Positions 26,336 to 35,660 of a stretch of 64,000 bases of DNA are shown piece by piece. Origin of the DNA: Luteibacter aegosomaticola (GTDB lineage: Bacteria > Pseudomonadota > Gammaproteobacteria > Xanthomonadales > Rhodanobacteraceae); assembly GCF_023078475.1 (NCBI RefSeq), contig NZ_CP095741.1, positions 1,798,001 through 1,862,000 on the forward strand, read 5' to 3'. The notes under the pieces are model-generated. The model had not been told where the DNA came from. It saw only the letters and a program-made list of their open reading frames with translations, and ran no database searches. Made by a program: the position numbers and the translations under genes. Position 1 is the first letter of the stretch, and each line of letters starts with the position of its first letter.

Positions 26336-26366
26336 TTGACAAATGCACTGTGCAGTGCAACAAATA
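26336..26366 (+). promoter_or_regulatory. Promoter with overlapping dyad operator
   Basis: A consensus -35 box TTGACA (26336-26341) is followed by the dyad TGCACTG-TG-CAGTGCA (26344-26359), which fills the spacer. The -10 box is poor; AACAAA or CAAATA around 26359-26366 is the best candidate. A repressor bound at the dyad would block RNA polymerase. The site drives the receptor and peptidase genes starting at 26719. The dyad is not a Fur box. Confidence 0.5.
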
Positions 26367-26718
26367 GCTTGCAGTCATGGTTCAGTGGCTGCAGCCCACT
26401 GCCATCCGCCGCCTTCGGGCGGCATCAGCCAGGCGATCCACACTCCCAGTGAACACACACAACAACCACACCGCCATGCTTCCGAACATCTCCGCGGCCA
26501 CGCCGCGATGTTTCGTGGTGCGCGCGTGTTGTTGTTGCCTGGGCTGATCCCGGCGCACCTGCCGCACCCGTAATACGCTGATGCAGCACTTGCCGCGGGC
26601 TTGCCCGCGGCCTGCTTCGCCGTCCCTCTTTTACATCTGCTCGTAACCCTGGTGGCGCCGTTTGCGCCGCCACGGGCATTCGTTGCTCCCGTTTTCCAAT
26701 CCAGGGGAATCGCACCTC
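26367..26718 (+). other. Long structured 5' leader of the receptor-peptidase operon
   Basis: About 350 bases separate the candidate promoter from the ATG at 26719. The region holds no credible ORF but several hairpins: GCCGCC-TTCG-GGCGGC with a UUCG-type loop at 26408-26423, and CCGCGGG-CTTG-CCCGCGG at 26593-26610. A GC dyad also lies near 26650-26675. A regulatory leader is possible; I do not recognise a known riboswitch class such as the cobalamin box. Confidence 0.4.
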
Positions 26719-29103
26719 ATGTCTCACCGCTCCATTCGCGGCCGCGCGCCGTTGTTCGTTGCCGTATCGCTTGCTCTAGCCAGCGCGGCGCAGGCACAGG
26801 AGGCCAGCAAGGCCAGCAACCTCGACACCGTCATCGTCACGGGTACGCGCAGCACCGAACGCACCGTGTCCAGCTCGTTGCAGCCGATCGATGTGATTAC
26901 ACCGCAACAGTTGCAGCAGACCGGCGCCACCCAGCTCACCGCGGCGCTGGCGCGGCTGGTGCCTTCGCTTAGTTTCCCGCAGCCCACCACGATCAGTGGC
27001 GCCGAAGTGGCACGGCCGGTGACCTTGCGCGGGCTTAGCCCGGATCAGGTGCTCGTGCTGATCGACGGCAAGCGACAGCATGCCGGCGCGTTCCTCAACC
27101 TGGGTGGCGCGATCGGACGCGGCTCGAACCCGGTGGACCTCAACGCGATTCCTATTTCCGCTATCGAGCGCATCGAAGTGCTGCGCGACGGCCAGTCGGC
27201 GCGTTACGGTTCCGACGCGATCGGCGGCGTGATCAACGTGATCCTGAAGAAAGGCGGGGAGGGCGGCCAGGTCACGGCGAAGTTTGGCGGCTACGACGCA
27301 GGTGACGGCCTGCAACGCCAGCTCAGCGCGGATACGGGCTTCCGCCTGGGTGACAAGGGCTCGATCCATGTGGCGATCGATACCCAGAACAACGACGGTA
27401 CGAATCGCGCGGGGCTGGATCGGAGCAGCTCGGCGGTCGGCACCACCTATGGCAAGAAGGTCTACTGGCTGGGTGATCCGGCCGTGCAGTCGAACAAGGT
27501 CTCGCTGACGGGCCAGTACGAGTTCAGCAAGGCGGCCGAGGTTTACTTCACCGCGATCTATCGCCGCGACCGTGATGAAACGGCCAGCCTCTACCGCCAC
27601 CGTGGCGATTCCACCAACGTGCCGGCGATCTACCCGGATGGCTACCTGCCGGTGAGCATTCCCATCGTCAACGACACCACCCTGACCGCGGGCCTGCGCG
27701 GCGAACTGGGCGATGGCTGGCACTACGATGTCTCGGCCACGCATGGCTCCAACGAGTACGACCAGCGTAGCCATGCGATCAACGCGGACTGGTACAAGAC
27801 GTACGGCTATACGCCGTTCTTCATCCAGGGGGCGGATTACAAGACCCAGCAGCAGACCGGCAACGTGGATATCAGCAAGGAGTTCACGCCTTCGTGGCTG
27901 CCCAACTCGGTGAGCGTGTCGTTTGGGCTCGAATACCTGCGCCAGGCGTACAAGGTGACCCCCGGTGATGCGGTCTCGCAGTACGGTGCCAACGGCGGCA
28001 TCACGGGTGATCTCCAGGGTAACTGGCAGCGCCACGACGTGTCCGAATACATCGACCTGGAAACCAACCTGACGGACCGTTTCGCCGTTTCGCTGGCGGG
28101 CCGTCACGAACATTACAGTGACTTTGGCGGCACGACATCGGGTTCGCTTTCGGGCCGCTTCGATTTCACACCGCGCATCGCGGTGCGCGGCAGCGTCGGT
28201 ACCGGTTTCCGTGCGCCCACCCTTGTGCAGCAGCACTATGCCGATATCTCCTCGCAGCTGCAGGATCTCGGGCAGGGCCAGGTGATGGTGCAGTCGGGCA
28301 CGTTCCCGGTGGATGCGCCGGCCGCCAGCCTGCTCGGTGCGCAGCAGCTCAAGCCGGAAAAATCGCGTAGCGCCACGATCGGGCTGGTGGCTGAGCCGCT
28401 GACCGGCTGGAACCTCAGCGTGGATGCTTACTGGATCAAGATCACCAACCGCATCAACCTCTCGTCGAACATCCCGGTGAACACCCCGGCGGTGAGCGCC
28501 TATCTCGCCGCGAATGGCGTGGATGCCAACTACCAGTCCATCCGCTATTTCACCAATGCCGTGGACACGCGGACGCGCGGCCTCGATTTCGTCAGCCAGT
28601 ACGGTTTCGACTTCTCGAATGGCGATCGCCTCAACACCACGCTGGGCTGGGCGTACAACGAGAACAAGGTCATCAAGGTGAAGGACAACCCGGCCATCCT
28701 CGATGAGCTCGGTGTGGCGGTGCAGCGCGTCGAAAGGCGTGAGCGCCTGGGCCTCCTGGGCGATACGAACCCACGGACGAAGCTCGACCTCGGCTTCGAC
28801 TACCTGCATGGGCGCTGGGGCGGCCATGCCAACGTACAGCGTTACGGCAGCTACACGGTCTACAGCAACAGCGGCCCGGCGCTCGACCAGAACTTCGACC
28901 ATCGCTGGACGCTAGATCTTTCGGCGGACTACAACCTCGATAGCTGGACCTTCACCGCTGGCGCGGACAACGTGACCAACGCGCGCCCGGAGCAGGTGAA
29001 GTATGCCAACTCGACCAGCGGAAACTTCAAGTACAGCCTGTTCTCGCCACTGAGCTGGAACGGCCGCTACTACTACGCCAGCGTCACGTACCGGTGGAAG
29101 TGA
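26719..29103 (+). CDS. TonB-dependent receptor
   Basis: From the ATG at 26719 the product has 794 residues with a signal peptide (FVAVSLALASAAQAQ). The TonB box region is LDTVIVTGTRS. The plug domain is well conserved (VTLRGLSPDQVLVLIDGKR, IERIEVLRDGQSARYGSDAIGGVINVI), and a barrel follows that ends ASVTYRWK. It has no N-terminal Ig-like domain and is shorter than the two Oar-like receptors. Its stop and the ATG of a secreted metallopeptidase share a base (TGATG), so the pair is coupled. This suggests that the receptor imports a product of that peptidase, such as a small peptide or a chelated ligand. The ligand is inferred only from context. Confidence 0.92.
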   Translation: MSHRSIRGRAPLFVAVSLALASAAQAQEASKASNLDTVIVTGTRSTERTVSSSLQPIDVITPQQLQQTGATQLTAALARLVPSLSFPQPTTISGAEVARPVTLRGLSPDQVLVLIDGKRQHAGAFLNLGGAIGRGSNPVDLNAIPISAIERIEVLRDGQSARYGSDAIGGVINVILKKGGEGGQVTAKFGGYDAGDGLQRQLSADTGFRLGDKGSIHVAIDTQNNDGTNRAGLDRSSSAVGTTYGKKVYWLGDPAVQSNKVSLTGQYEFSKAAEVYFTAIYRRDRDETASLYRHRGDSTNVPAIYPDGYLPVSIPIVNDTTLTAGLRGELGDGWHYDVSATHGSNEYDQRSHAINADWYKTYGYTPFFIQGADYKTQQQTGNVDISKEFTPSWLPNSVSVSFGLEYLRQAYKVTPGDAVSQYGANGGITGDLQGNWQRHDVSEYIDLETNLTDRFAVSLAGRHEHYSDFGGTTSGSLSGRFDFTPRIAVRGSVGTGFRAPTLVQQHYADISSQLQDLGQGQVMVQSGTFPVDAPAASLLGAQQLKPEKSRSATIGLVAEPLTGWNLSVDAYWIKITNRINLSSNIPVNTPAVSAYLAANGVDANYQSIRYFTNAVDTRTRGLDFVSQYGFDFSNGDRLNTTLGWAYNENKVIKVKDNPAILDELGVAVQRVERRERLGLLGDTNPRTKLDLGFDYLHGRWGGHANVQRYGSYTVYSNSGPALDQNFDHRWTLDLSADYNLDSWTFTAGADNVTNARPEQVKYANSTSGNFKYSLFSPLSWNGRYYYASVTYRWK

Positions 29104-31319
29104 TGGCCATGCGTGCAGTGATTTCTTCGTTGGTTCTCACGGCCGCCGTGGCGGCGACCACAGCGGCGGCGCAGGATGCGGCACTGGCCGGCTTCGGGCC
29201 CACGGCTGCATCGGCTGAGCGCGGGCTTGAGCAGCGCGCCGATGCTTCGATCGATAAGGCGGATCTCGATGGTTGGCTGAAGCAGCTGACCTCGGCGCCC
29301 AACAACGTCGGGGCGGCGCACAACAAGGAGAACGCCGACTTCATCGCGGCCAGCCTACGCAGCTGGGGTTGGGATGTGAAGGTCGAGCCGGTGAAAGTGC
29401 TGGTGGCCTATCCCACGACCCAGAAACTGTCGCTGAGCGGCGGCGACCCCTACGCCGCCGATTTCACCGAGCCTGCCGTGGCGGGCGACCCTGATACCGC
29501 GAAGCAGGCTGGTGTGTTGCCCGGCATGGAGTCGTATAGCCCCGATGGACGCGTGGATGCGCCACTGGTCTTCGTCAACGAAGGCCTGGCTCGCGACTAC
29601 GACGACCTCGAGCGGCTCGGTGCATCGGTGAAGGGCAAGGTCGTGCTGGTGAAATCCAGCGGTGCGGGGCGGTGGGTGAAGCCGCGGCTCGCGCAGCAGC
29701 ATGGTGCCGTCGGCGTGGTGATCTACTCGGATCCCGAAGCAGACGGGTTCCCCAAGGGTGATGTGTATCCGACGGGCGCCTGGCGTACCGAGCGAACCCT
29801 TCAGCGCGGCACGCTCGGTATTGATAGCGTGCTGGATGCGAAGGGCGCGAAGACCTTGCAGGCCGAGCATCACACGGCCGACCTCTCGATCCCGGTGGTG
29901 ACCATCGGTTACGGCGATGCCGAACACTTCCTGCGCGCGCTGGGCGGCAAGCCCGTGCCGTTGCGTTGGCAGGGTGGCTTGCCGCTCACGTACCACGTCG
30001 GTGGCGATGCCGGTGTCCATCTGGAAGTGGCGTCGCCGTGGGAGTGGCGAACCTTGTACAACGTGGTGGCGACCTTGCGGGGCAGCACATGGCCTGATGA
30101 ATGGGTGATCCGTGGCGTGCACCACGATGCATGGGTTTTCGGTGCGTGGGATCCGCTGGCGGGTACCACGGCCTTGCTTGCCGAAGCCAAAGCGCTCGGT
30201 GAATTGGCCCGGGCGGGGCAGCGGCCTAAGCGCACGCTGGTCTTCGCCAGTTGGGATGGCGAAGAGCTGGGCATCCTCGGTTCGAAAGCCTGGGCGGAAC
30301 GCCACGCCGGCGAGCTTGCGACGCATGCCGTGTTCTATCTCAACAACGACACGACCGGTCGCGGCTTTCTCTCGGCGGGTGGTGACCCCTCGCTGGCGGC
30401 GCTCGTGGATGGTGTGGCGGCTGATCTGAAGGATCCCGAGACAGGTGCGACCGTGCAGGCCCGGCGTCTGGCAAAGCGCGCCGTGGATGCTGCGGAGAAG
30501 GGCCGGAACGCCGAAGGCGAGATCGTGCCGCAGCGGTTGGGCACGGGTTCGGACTACCTGCCGTTCGCGCATCGCTTCGGCGTGCCGTCGCTCCATGTGC
30601 GTTACGGTTACGACCGCGATGGCGATGAGGAGAGCGTGCCGGTCTATCACTCGCTGTACGACACCTACACGCACTACCAGCGTTTCGGTGACCCGGGGCT
30701 GGCTTACGTGGGCCTGCTCGCGAAGACCAATGCGCGGCTCGTGTTGCGTACCGCGAATGCCGACGTGCTGCCGTGGCGGTACACCTCGTTTGCGACGTCG
30801 CTGGGGAAGGATATCGATCGGCTGCAGGCCAGCGCCGACGCGGCGCATCGCGAATCGCAGCGGCATAACGCGCTCGTCGACAACGGTGCCTACGGGCTTG
30901 CCTCGGTGGCCTACCGCCAGCTCCAGCCTCCCGCGCGGGTCGACGAGGCCCTGCAAGCGCCGGATCTGGCGCCATTGCGCGATGCGCAGCAGGAGCTCCT
31001 GGCCGCGGCCAGGGCCTATGACGAGGCGGCTGGCGCGGCTAGCGAGCTGCCTGCGGCGAAGGCAGCGAAGGTCAATGCCACCCTGCGCGCGTTTGCCACG
31101 GCATGGCTACAGCCAGCGGGCCTCCCGCAGCGCCCCTGGTACCGCCATCTGTTGCAGGCCCCGGGCCGTAAGGAAGGTGAGGACGTGGCACCGCTGCCGG
31201 CGATCGGCGATGCGCTCGATGCGAAGGACACAGCCCAGGTGAAGCAAGAAATTACGCTCACGACGGAGGCCACCCGTAAGGCGGCTGCACTACTGAAGAC
31301 CGCGACGACGCAGCTGTAA
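29103..31319 (+). CDS. Secreted M28 peptidase, glutamate carboxypeptidase II-like
   Basis: The 738-residue protein starts at 29103 and has a signal peptide (SSLVLTAAVAATTAAAQ). The order is a PA domain insert (about 120-270), the M28 catalytic domain (about 310-540) and a C-terminal helical domain like the transferrin-receptor dimerisation domain. The di-zinc site of human glutamate carboxypeptidase II can be traced completely. His340 and Asp350 lie in HHDAWVFGAWDP, Glu387 (base) and Glu388 in WDGEELG, Asp416 in LNNDT and His516 in VYHSLYDTY. It should therefore be an active zinc carboxypeptidase or aminopeptidase in the periplasm or outside, and it is coupled to a TonB receptor. Confidence 0.92.
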   Translation: MAMRAVISSLVLTAAVAATTAAAQDAALAGFGPTAASAERGLEQRADASIDKADLDGWLKQLTSAPNNVGAAHNKENADFIAASLRSWGWDVKVEPVKVLVAYPTTQKLSLSGGDPYAADFTEPAVAGDPDTAKQAGVLPGMESYSPDGRVDAPLVFVNEGLARDYDDLERLGASVKGKVVLVKSSGAGRWVKPRLAQQHGAVGVVIYSDPEADGFPKGDVYPTGAWRTERTLQRGTLGIDSVLDAKGAKTLQAEHHTADLSIPVVTIGYGDAEHFLRALGGKPVPLRWQGGLPLTYHVGGDAGVHLEVASPWEWRTLYNVVATLRGSTWPDEWVIRGVHHDAWVFGAWDPLAGTTALLAEAKALGELARAGQRPKRTLVFASWDGEELGILGSKAWAERHAGELATHAVFYLNNDTTGRGFLSAGGDPSLAALVDGVAADLKDPETGATVQARRLAKRAVDAAEKGRNAEGEIVPQRLGTGSDYLPFAHRFGVPSLHVRYGYDRDGDEESVPVYHSLYDTYTHYQRFGDPGLAYVGLLAKTNARLVLRTANADVLPWRYTSFATSLGKDIDRLQASADAAHRESQRHNALVDNGAYGLASVAYRQLQPPARVDEALQAPDLAPLRDAQQELLAAARAYDEAAGAASELPAAKAAKVNATLRAFATAWLQPAGLPQRPWYRHLLQAPGRKEGEDVAPLPAIGDALDAKDTAQVKQEITLTTEATRKAAALLKTATTQL

Positions 31320-31395
31320 ACCGCAAACCACAAGGCACGCCCCCTGTAGGAGTGTGCACATACCACCCACGAACGCAGCGGCTATAGTCCGCCGC

Positions 31396-32061
31396 ATGAC
31401 CGGACAACCCGCAGCCCATCCCTGGTGGGGCCGCCGCTACCTCAACGCGCGGCCCCGCCTGCTTATCGGTACCGTGGTCGCCGCGGCGACCTTTGGCGTC
31501 CTCGAATGCACGCGGCTGCCGCACGCGCTGAGTTTCATGCTGGGCTTCGACCTGGGGGCGCTGCTCTACCTCGTCCTTATCGTGCGCACCTTTCACGATT
31601 GCACGCCCGCTGCCATGCGCGACGAAGCGCGGAAGCAGGATGTCGGACGCTGGGGGACGCTGCTCGCCGGCGTGGTCTTGTCGGCCGCGGTATTGGTGGC
31701 CGTGAGCACCGAACTGGAATCGGCGGAGAAGGGCGGTGCCATGGCCATTGCCATCGCCGCGACCACGCTCATCCTGTCCTGGGCGTTCATGAATACGCTG
31801 TTCGCGCTGCACTACGCGCACGGCTTCTACGGCAACTTTGGCGATCAGCACAAAGGCCTCGACTTCCCCGGTGACGAGAAGCCCGACTACTGGGACTTCG
31901 CGTACTTCTCGTTCACCATCGGCATGACCTTCCAGGTATCCGATGTGCAGATCAGCACGCGCTACCTGCGCCGCATCGCGCTGATGCACAGCGCCATCGC
32001 GTTCTTCTTCAACGTGTTCATCATCGCGATCAGCGTGAACATCGCCGCCGGCAAGGCGTGA
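31396..32061 (+). CDS. DUF1345 membrane protein
   Basis: I placed the start at 31396 (MTGQPAAH), giving 221 residues. Five hydrophobic helices are visible, for example LLIGTVVAAATFGVL, FMLGFDLGALLYLVLIV, LLAGVVLSAAVLVAV and FFFNVFIIAISVNIAAG. The soluble loop contains DEKPDYWDFAYFSFTIGMTFQVSDV, the signature of DUF1345 proteins, which are inner-membrane proteins of unknown function. A lone REP-like fragment (TGTAGGAGTGTGC) lies in the gap before it. It is convergent with the EamA transporter, the stops being four bases apart. Confidence 0.85.
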   Translation: MTGQPAAHPWWGRRYLNARPRLLIGTVVAAATFGVLECTRLPHALSFMLGFDLGALLYLVLIVRTFHDCTPAAMRDEARKQDVGRWGTLLAGVVLSAAVLVAVSTELESAEKGGAMAIAIAATTLILSWAFMNTLFALHYAHGFYGNFGDQHKGLDFPGDEKPDYWDFAYFSFTIGMTFQVSDVQISTRYLRRIALMHSAIAFFFNVFIIAISVNIAAGKA

Positions 32062-32064
32062 CGG

Positions 32065-32985
32065 TCAGCGGCGGTGGGCGTGCAGGCACGAGAGCACGCT
32101 CAGGCCCACGCAGGCCATCGCGATCCACTCCGTGGCGACGGGCAGGCGTGCTTCCCAGATAAAGCCGTAGAGCAGCGCGAAGAGCGTTTCGAACAGGATC
32201 ATCTGGCCGACCAGGGTCAGGGGTAGCAGGCGGCTCATGCGGTTCCAGAAGCCGTTGCCGAGGATCGAGGCGAAAATCGCCATGCCCGCGCTGATCGCCG
32301 CGAACCGCAGCCAGGCACCGCAGGAGTGGGTGGCGTTGTCGAAGTACAGGGCGGCGGGCACCAGCAGGAGCGAAAGCGCACCGGTCACAAGGCCCGTGAG
32401 CAGGTTCCAGTCGTGTGCCGAGACGTGGGGCAGCGCGTGGAGCCAGCGCGCGTTGCGCAGGGCGTAGATCGTCCACGAAACGAGCGCCGTCACCGCGAAG
32501 GCAAACCCGGCCACGCGGCGCCATTCGAACCCGGCGCTACCGGTAAACGCCTGCCAGCCGATGCACACGATGGCAATGGCGCTGAAGCCCAGCGAGGGAA
32601 GCAGACGGCGCAGCGGAACCGCGCCCACCGCCCGGCTCCCTACGACGGTCACGGCGACCGGCAGGAAGCCGATGACCAGTGACGCCATGGCGACACCACC
32701 CCATTGCACCGCCGTGGCGAGCGCCACGTAGTAGATGATGTTGGCCAGCAGGCTGAGCCCGATCAGGGCGCGCCAGTGGCGAGGCTCCAGCCACCCGCGC
32801 AGGCTCGGCCAGCGTGGCATGAGCAGCAATGCAGAAATGGCCCCGTAGACGAGATAGCGGCCCGCCGCGAGCTGCAATCCGGTGAAGTCCCGGGCGAGCT
32901 GCGGTGCCACGAATACGGTGCCCCAAAGCGCGCCCGCCACGATGCCAAAGGCGATGCCCAGGGGGATGTTGGTCTTGCCGTCCAC
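32065..32985 (-). CDS. EamA/DMT-family transporter
   Basis: This 306-residue protein starts with GTG at 32985, preceded by AGGAA at a suitable distance. About ten transmembrane helices in two similar halves are visible (GIAFGIVAGALWGTVFVAPQLA ... and LLTGLVTGALSLLLVPAALYF ...), the drug/metabolite transporter layout. Such proteins usually export metabolites or amino acids. The gene lies 64 bases downstream of an AraC-family regulator on the same strand, which probably controls it. The substrate is unknown. Confidence 0.85.
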   Translation of the reverse strand: MDGKTNIPLGIAFGIVAGALWGTVFVAPQLARDFTGLQLAAGRYLVYGAISALLLMPRWPSLRGWLEPRHWRALIGLSLLANIIYYVALATAVQWGGVAMASLVIGFLPVAVTVVGSRAVGAVPLRRLLPSLGFSAIAIVCIGWQAFTGSAGFEWRRVAGFAFAVTALVSWTIYALRNARWLHALPHVSAHDWNLLTGLVTGALSLLLVPAALYFDNATHSCGAWLRFAAISAGMAIFASILGNGFWNRMSRLLPLTLVGQMILFETLFALLYGFIWEARLPVATEWIAMACVGLSVLSCLHAHRR

Positions 32986-33049
32986 GCTGATTCCTCGAAA
33001 TGCGCATGGCCATCATGGCAGCGTGCGCAGGGGAGGCGCTTGGCATGGG

Positions 33050-33811
33050 CTACGGGATGTTTGTCGCCGTCTCGCGTTGCTGGCGCCGATAGGCGCCGGG
33101 TGTGGTGTCCATGGCGTCGCGCATGGCCCGGGTTAGCGCGCTCTGGTCGCCGTAGCCGGCCTCGGTGGCGATCGCGGCGATCGAGCGGTCGCTGTGCACC
33201 AGCCATTCGCGGACGCGCGCCAGGCGTCTTTCCGCGAGCCAGACGCGCGGGGTCGTGCCGAGTTCGGCACGGAACACCTCATGCAGCCGGCTGACGCTCA
33301 GGTTCGCGTGCCGGGCCATGAGGGCTGCGGTCCACGGCTGGCCGATAGCGTTATCGACCACGGCCAGGGTGGCCTGGAGGCGGCTCACCGGGCGGGGCCG
33401 CTCCCTTCCCAGCGCATCCAGCAGCAAGGGCACCCAGCGCACCAGCTGTTCGCCGGTGTGGGCGCGGTCTTCCACCTGCAGGCGCATGTACTCCACGAGC
33501 GCGGACGCGGCGGGTGCCATGGGCACGAAAGCGGAGGAGGCCAGCCGGTCGGCAATGCCCGCCGGGATATCGGCCGCCGACACGTCGAGCACCAGCGAGC
33601 GGTTGGGGCGGTCGCCGATGGTGGTGTGCCAGGCGCCGGCGGGCACGTAGGCCGCGCGGGCCACGCCGAACCGGTTCTCGCGCCCGGCGATGGCGAGGGT
33701 CAGCGAGCCGCGCACGGGCAGCACCAGCTGCGCCCAGTCGTGGCGATCGGTGCCTTCATCGCCGTCATAACTGCGCAGGGTCAAGTCCGGTTGGGCGGGG
33801 ATAGCGGCCAT
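33050..33811 (-). CDS. AraC-family transcriptional regulator
   Basis: This 253-residue protein has an N-terminal cupin-like sensor domain (about 1-110, DWAQLVLPVRGSLTLAIAGRENRFGVARAAYVPAGAWHT). Its C-terminal AraC domain has two helix-turn-helix motifs (about 160-250: LSVSRLHEVFRAELGTTPRVWLAERRLAR and IAAIATEAGYGDQSALTRAMR). The family responds to small ligands bound by the cupin. It is followed by the EamA exporter, a common regulator-exporter pair. Confidence 0.88.
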   Translation of the reverse strand: MAAIPAQPDLTLRSYDGDEGTDRHDWAQLVLPVRGSLTLAIAGRENRFGVARAAYVPAGAWHTTIGDRPNRSLVLDVSAADIPAGIADRLASSAFVPMAPAASALVEYMRLQVEDRAHTGEQLVRWVPLLLDALGRERPRPVSRLQATLAVVDNAIGQPWTAALMARHANLSVSRLHEVFRAELGTTPRVWLAERRLARVREWLVHSDRSIAAIATEAGYGDQSALTRAMRDAMDTTPGAYRRQQRETATNIP

Positions 33812-33935
33812 ACCGGCATTCTAAGCCCAGTTTCATGCCCATTTTTCTTATTGACGCGATGCGTCAAGGGGGCCAGTCTCCGTTCAGCCGTCCAAACGGC
33901 GGGGCCGCGAGGCCCGTGACGATGGGGGAATCCGC

Positions 33936-34352
33936 ATGAACGTGCCAACTTTTATCCGGGTGACGGGGGTCACCCTGGGCCTTGTTTTCGCTACCAGCCC
34001 GGCTGCGGCTCGCGGAGACGAGACACCGCCGGACAGCCTGTGCGCCGTACTCGATACGGCCGCGCGCTATGTCGGCACCACGATTACCGTGCGTGGCACG
34101 GCCACCAGCGAAGGCAAGATCACGATCCTTGCCGATGCACAGTGCAAGGGTGGCGTGTCGCTGACCATGGACGACGGCAACGGCCGCAAGCGTGACGTGC
34201 TGAGTTTCCGCAGGGTGCTGTCGGAGAAAAACACGCGCGCCGACGCCACCGTCTTCGGCCGGTTCACGTCCACCGGCGATGCCGCCGCGCCGTACGCGAT
34301 CGATGTGTACAGCGTGCGCGACGTGAAGGAAGTGATCGCCGACGGAAGCTGA
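33936..34352 (+). CDS. Small secreted protein of unknown function
   Basis: The 138-residue product has a signal peptide (VTLGLVFATSPAAARG) and a mature domain of about 115 residues. That domain has the strand-rich pattern YVGTTITVRGTATSEGKITILADAQCKGG and ends with YSVRDVKEVIADGS. Its alternation of short strands and a conserved-looking Cys pair (DSLCAVL, AQCKGG) suggests an OB-fold-like periplasmic protein. I do not recognise the family. The gene stands alone, convergent with the MFS gene. Confidence 0.65.
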   Translation: MNVPTFIRVTGVTLGLVFATSPAAARGDETPPDSLCAVLDTAARYVGTTITVRGTATSEGKITILADAQCKGGVSLTMDDGNGRKRDVLSFRRVLSEKNTRADATVFGRFTSTGDAAAPYAIDVYSVRDVKEVIADGS

Positions 34353-34362
34353 TCCGTCGCGC

Positions 34363-35547
34363 TCAGGGGGCCGTGCGGCGCCATGCCGCCGGCCGCCACG
34401 CGATCGCCAGCGCCGCCACGATCAGTGGCAGGGTGCTCCATGCCAGTGCGCCGGCGCCCGCATGATCGAGCACGGCGCCACCGACGATGCCACCCAGGGC
34501 CAGCGCCAGGTTCCAGCCGGTCACCAGTAGCGATTGCGCCACATCCGCCCATTCGCCCGCGTTACGGGAGAGCGCGGTCTGTAGCAGCGTGGGCGTGGCG
34601 CCAAAGCCAAGCCCCCATACCGCGAGCGCCACGGCGAGCACGGGCAGCGCGCGGGGAAAGAGCGCGATAGCCAGCGCCGAGGCGAGCAGTGCGATCACGC
34701 CACCCACGACCAGCAGGCGCATGTGCCGGTCGCCGAAGGCACCCGCGAGCCATATCCCGCCGACGGACGCCACGCCGAACACCAGCAGGTAGCGATCCAC
34801 CGCCGTGCCCGCACCGGCGAGCGTCACCAAGGGCGCGATATAGGTGTAGATGGTGTTGTGGGCCAGGATGAAGAGCAGCAGGGTGCCCAGTACCTGAGCC
34901 ACGCCAGGCAGCGCGATAACCCGGCGCAGACGCAGCGGGCCGGGATTCGCGAGGCCCGGGTAGTCGGGCAGGGCGAACCGGGCCCAGGCGAACAGCGCCA
35001 CGCTGAAGGCCGACATGATGCCGAACGTCGCCCGCCAGCCGATGGCATTGCCGAGCCACGTGCCGGCGGGGATGCCGAGCGAGAGCGCGAGTGGCGCGCC
35101 GACGAGGGCCACCGCCATCGCCCGGCCCTGGCGCTCGCCGGGCACCATGCGCAGTGCGTGTCCAGCGACAAGCGCCCACAGCAAGCCGCCGCTAACCCCG
35201 GCGACGAAGCGTGCAACGAGAATCAAGGCATAGGAGCCGGACAGCGCGGTGATCGTGTTTGCGATGGCGAACCCGGCGATAGCGGTCAGCAGTAGCGGGC
35301 GTCGGCGGAACCGGCGCGTATGGGCCACGACGGGAATGGCGGCGAGCACGGAGCCCAGCGCATACACCGTGACGAGCTGGCCGATCAGCGCTTCGCTCAC
35401 GCCCAGGCTCGCGCTCATGGTCGGCAGCAAGCCGGCGGGCAGGGCCTCGGTGATGATCGTGATAAAGCCGGCCGCCGCGAGACAGGCCAGGCCCACCCAA
35501 GGGAAGGAGGGCGCGACGGTCGTGGCCTCCTGCTGCATCCGGGTCAT
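34363..35547 (-). CDS. MFS efflux transporter (DHA1-like)
   Basis: I set the start at 35547 (MTRMQQEATT) because AAAGGATATT precedes it; a longer frame exists. The 394 residues form about 12 transmembrane helices. Motif A-like basic loops appear after helix 2 (HTRRFRRRPLLL) and helix 8. The start FPWVGLACLAAAGFITIITEALPAGLLP resembles the AraJ/sugar-efflux branch of the drug:H+ antiporters. It is divergent from a LysR regulator and is therefore its likely target. The substrate cannot be predicted. Confidence 0.87.
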   Translation of the reverse strand: MTRMQQEATTVAPSFPWVGLACLAAAGFITIITEALPAGLLPTMSASLGVSEALIGQLVTVYALGSVLAAIPVVAHTRRFRRRPLLLTAIAGFAIANTITALSGSYALILVARFVAGVSGGLLWALVAGHALRMVPGERQGRAMAVALVGAPLALSLGIPAGTWLGNAIGWRATFGIMSAFSVALFAWARFALPDYPGLANPGPLRLRRVIALPGVAQVLGTLLLFILAHNTIYTYIAPLVTLAGAGTAVDRYLLVFGVASVGGIWLAGAFGDRHMRLLVVGGVIALLASALAIALFPRALPVLAVALAVWGLGFGATPTLLQTALSRNAGEWADVAQSLLVTGWNLALALGGIVGGAVLDHAGAGALAWSTLPLIVAALAIAWRPAAWRRTAP

Positions 35548-35629
35548 GGGAATATCCTTTAAAAACAATGCCTCCAAGCGTATCCGGGATGCGATAGCGG
35601 ATAAAGTCGGGTAGAGTTCTGCACATACC

Positions 35630-35643
35630 GGACAAAAATGTCC
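35630..35643. promoter_or_regulatory. Candidate LysR operator
   Basis: The dyad GGACA-AAAA-TGTCC lies in the 113-base gap between the divergent MFS and LysR genes, 17 bases from the LysR start. Position and symmetry suggest a regulator site; the arms are short, so this is tentative. Confidence 0.4.
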
Positions 35644-35660
35644 TCTAAGCGGATTCCACC

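Noticed and set aside
26776..28902. A 708-residue open frame on the minus strand
   Set aside because: It is antisense to the second TonB receptor with no domain recognised.
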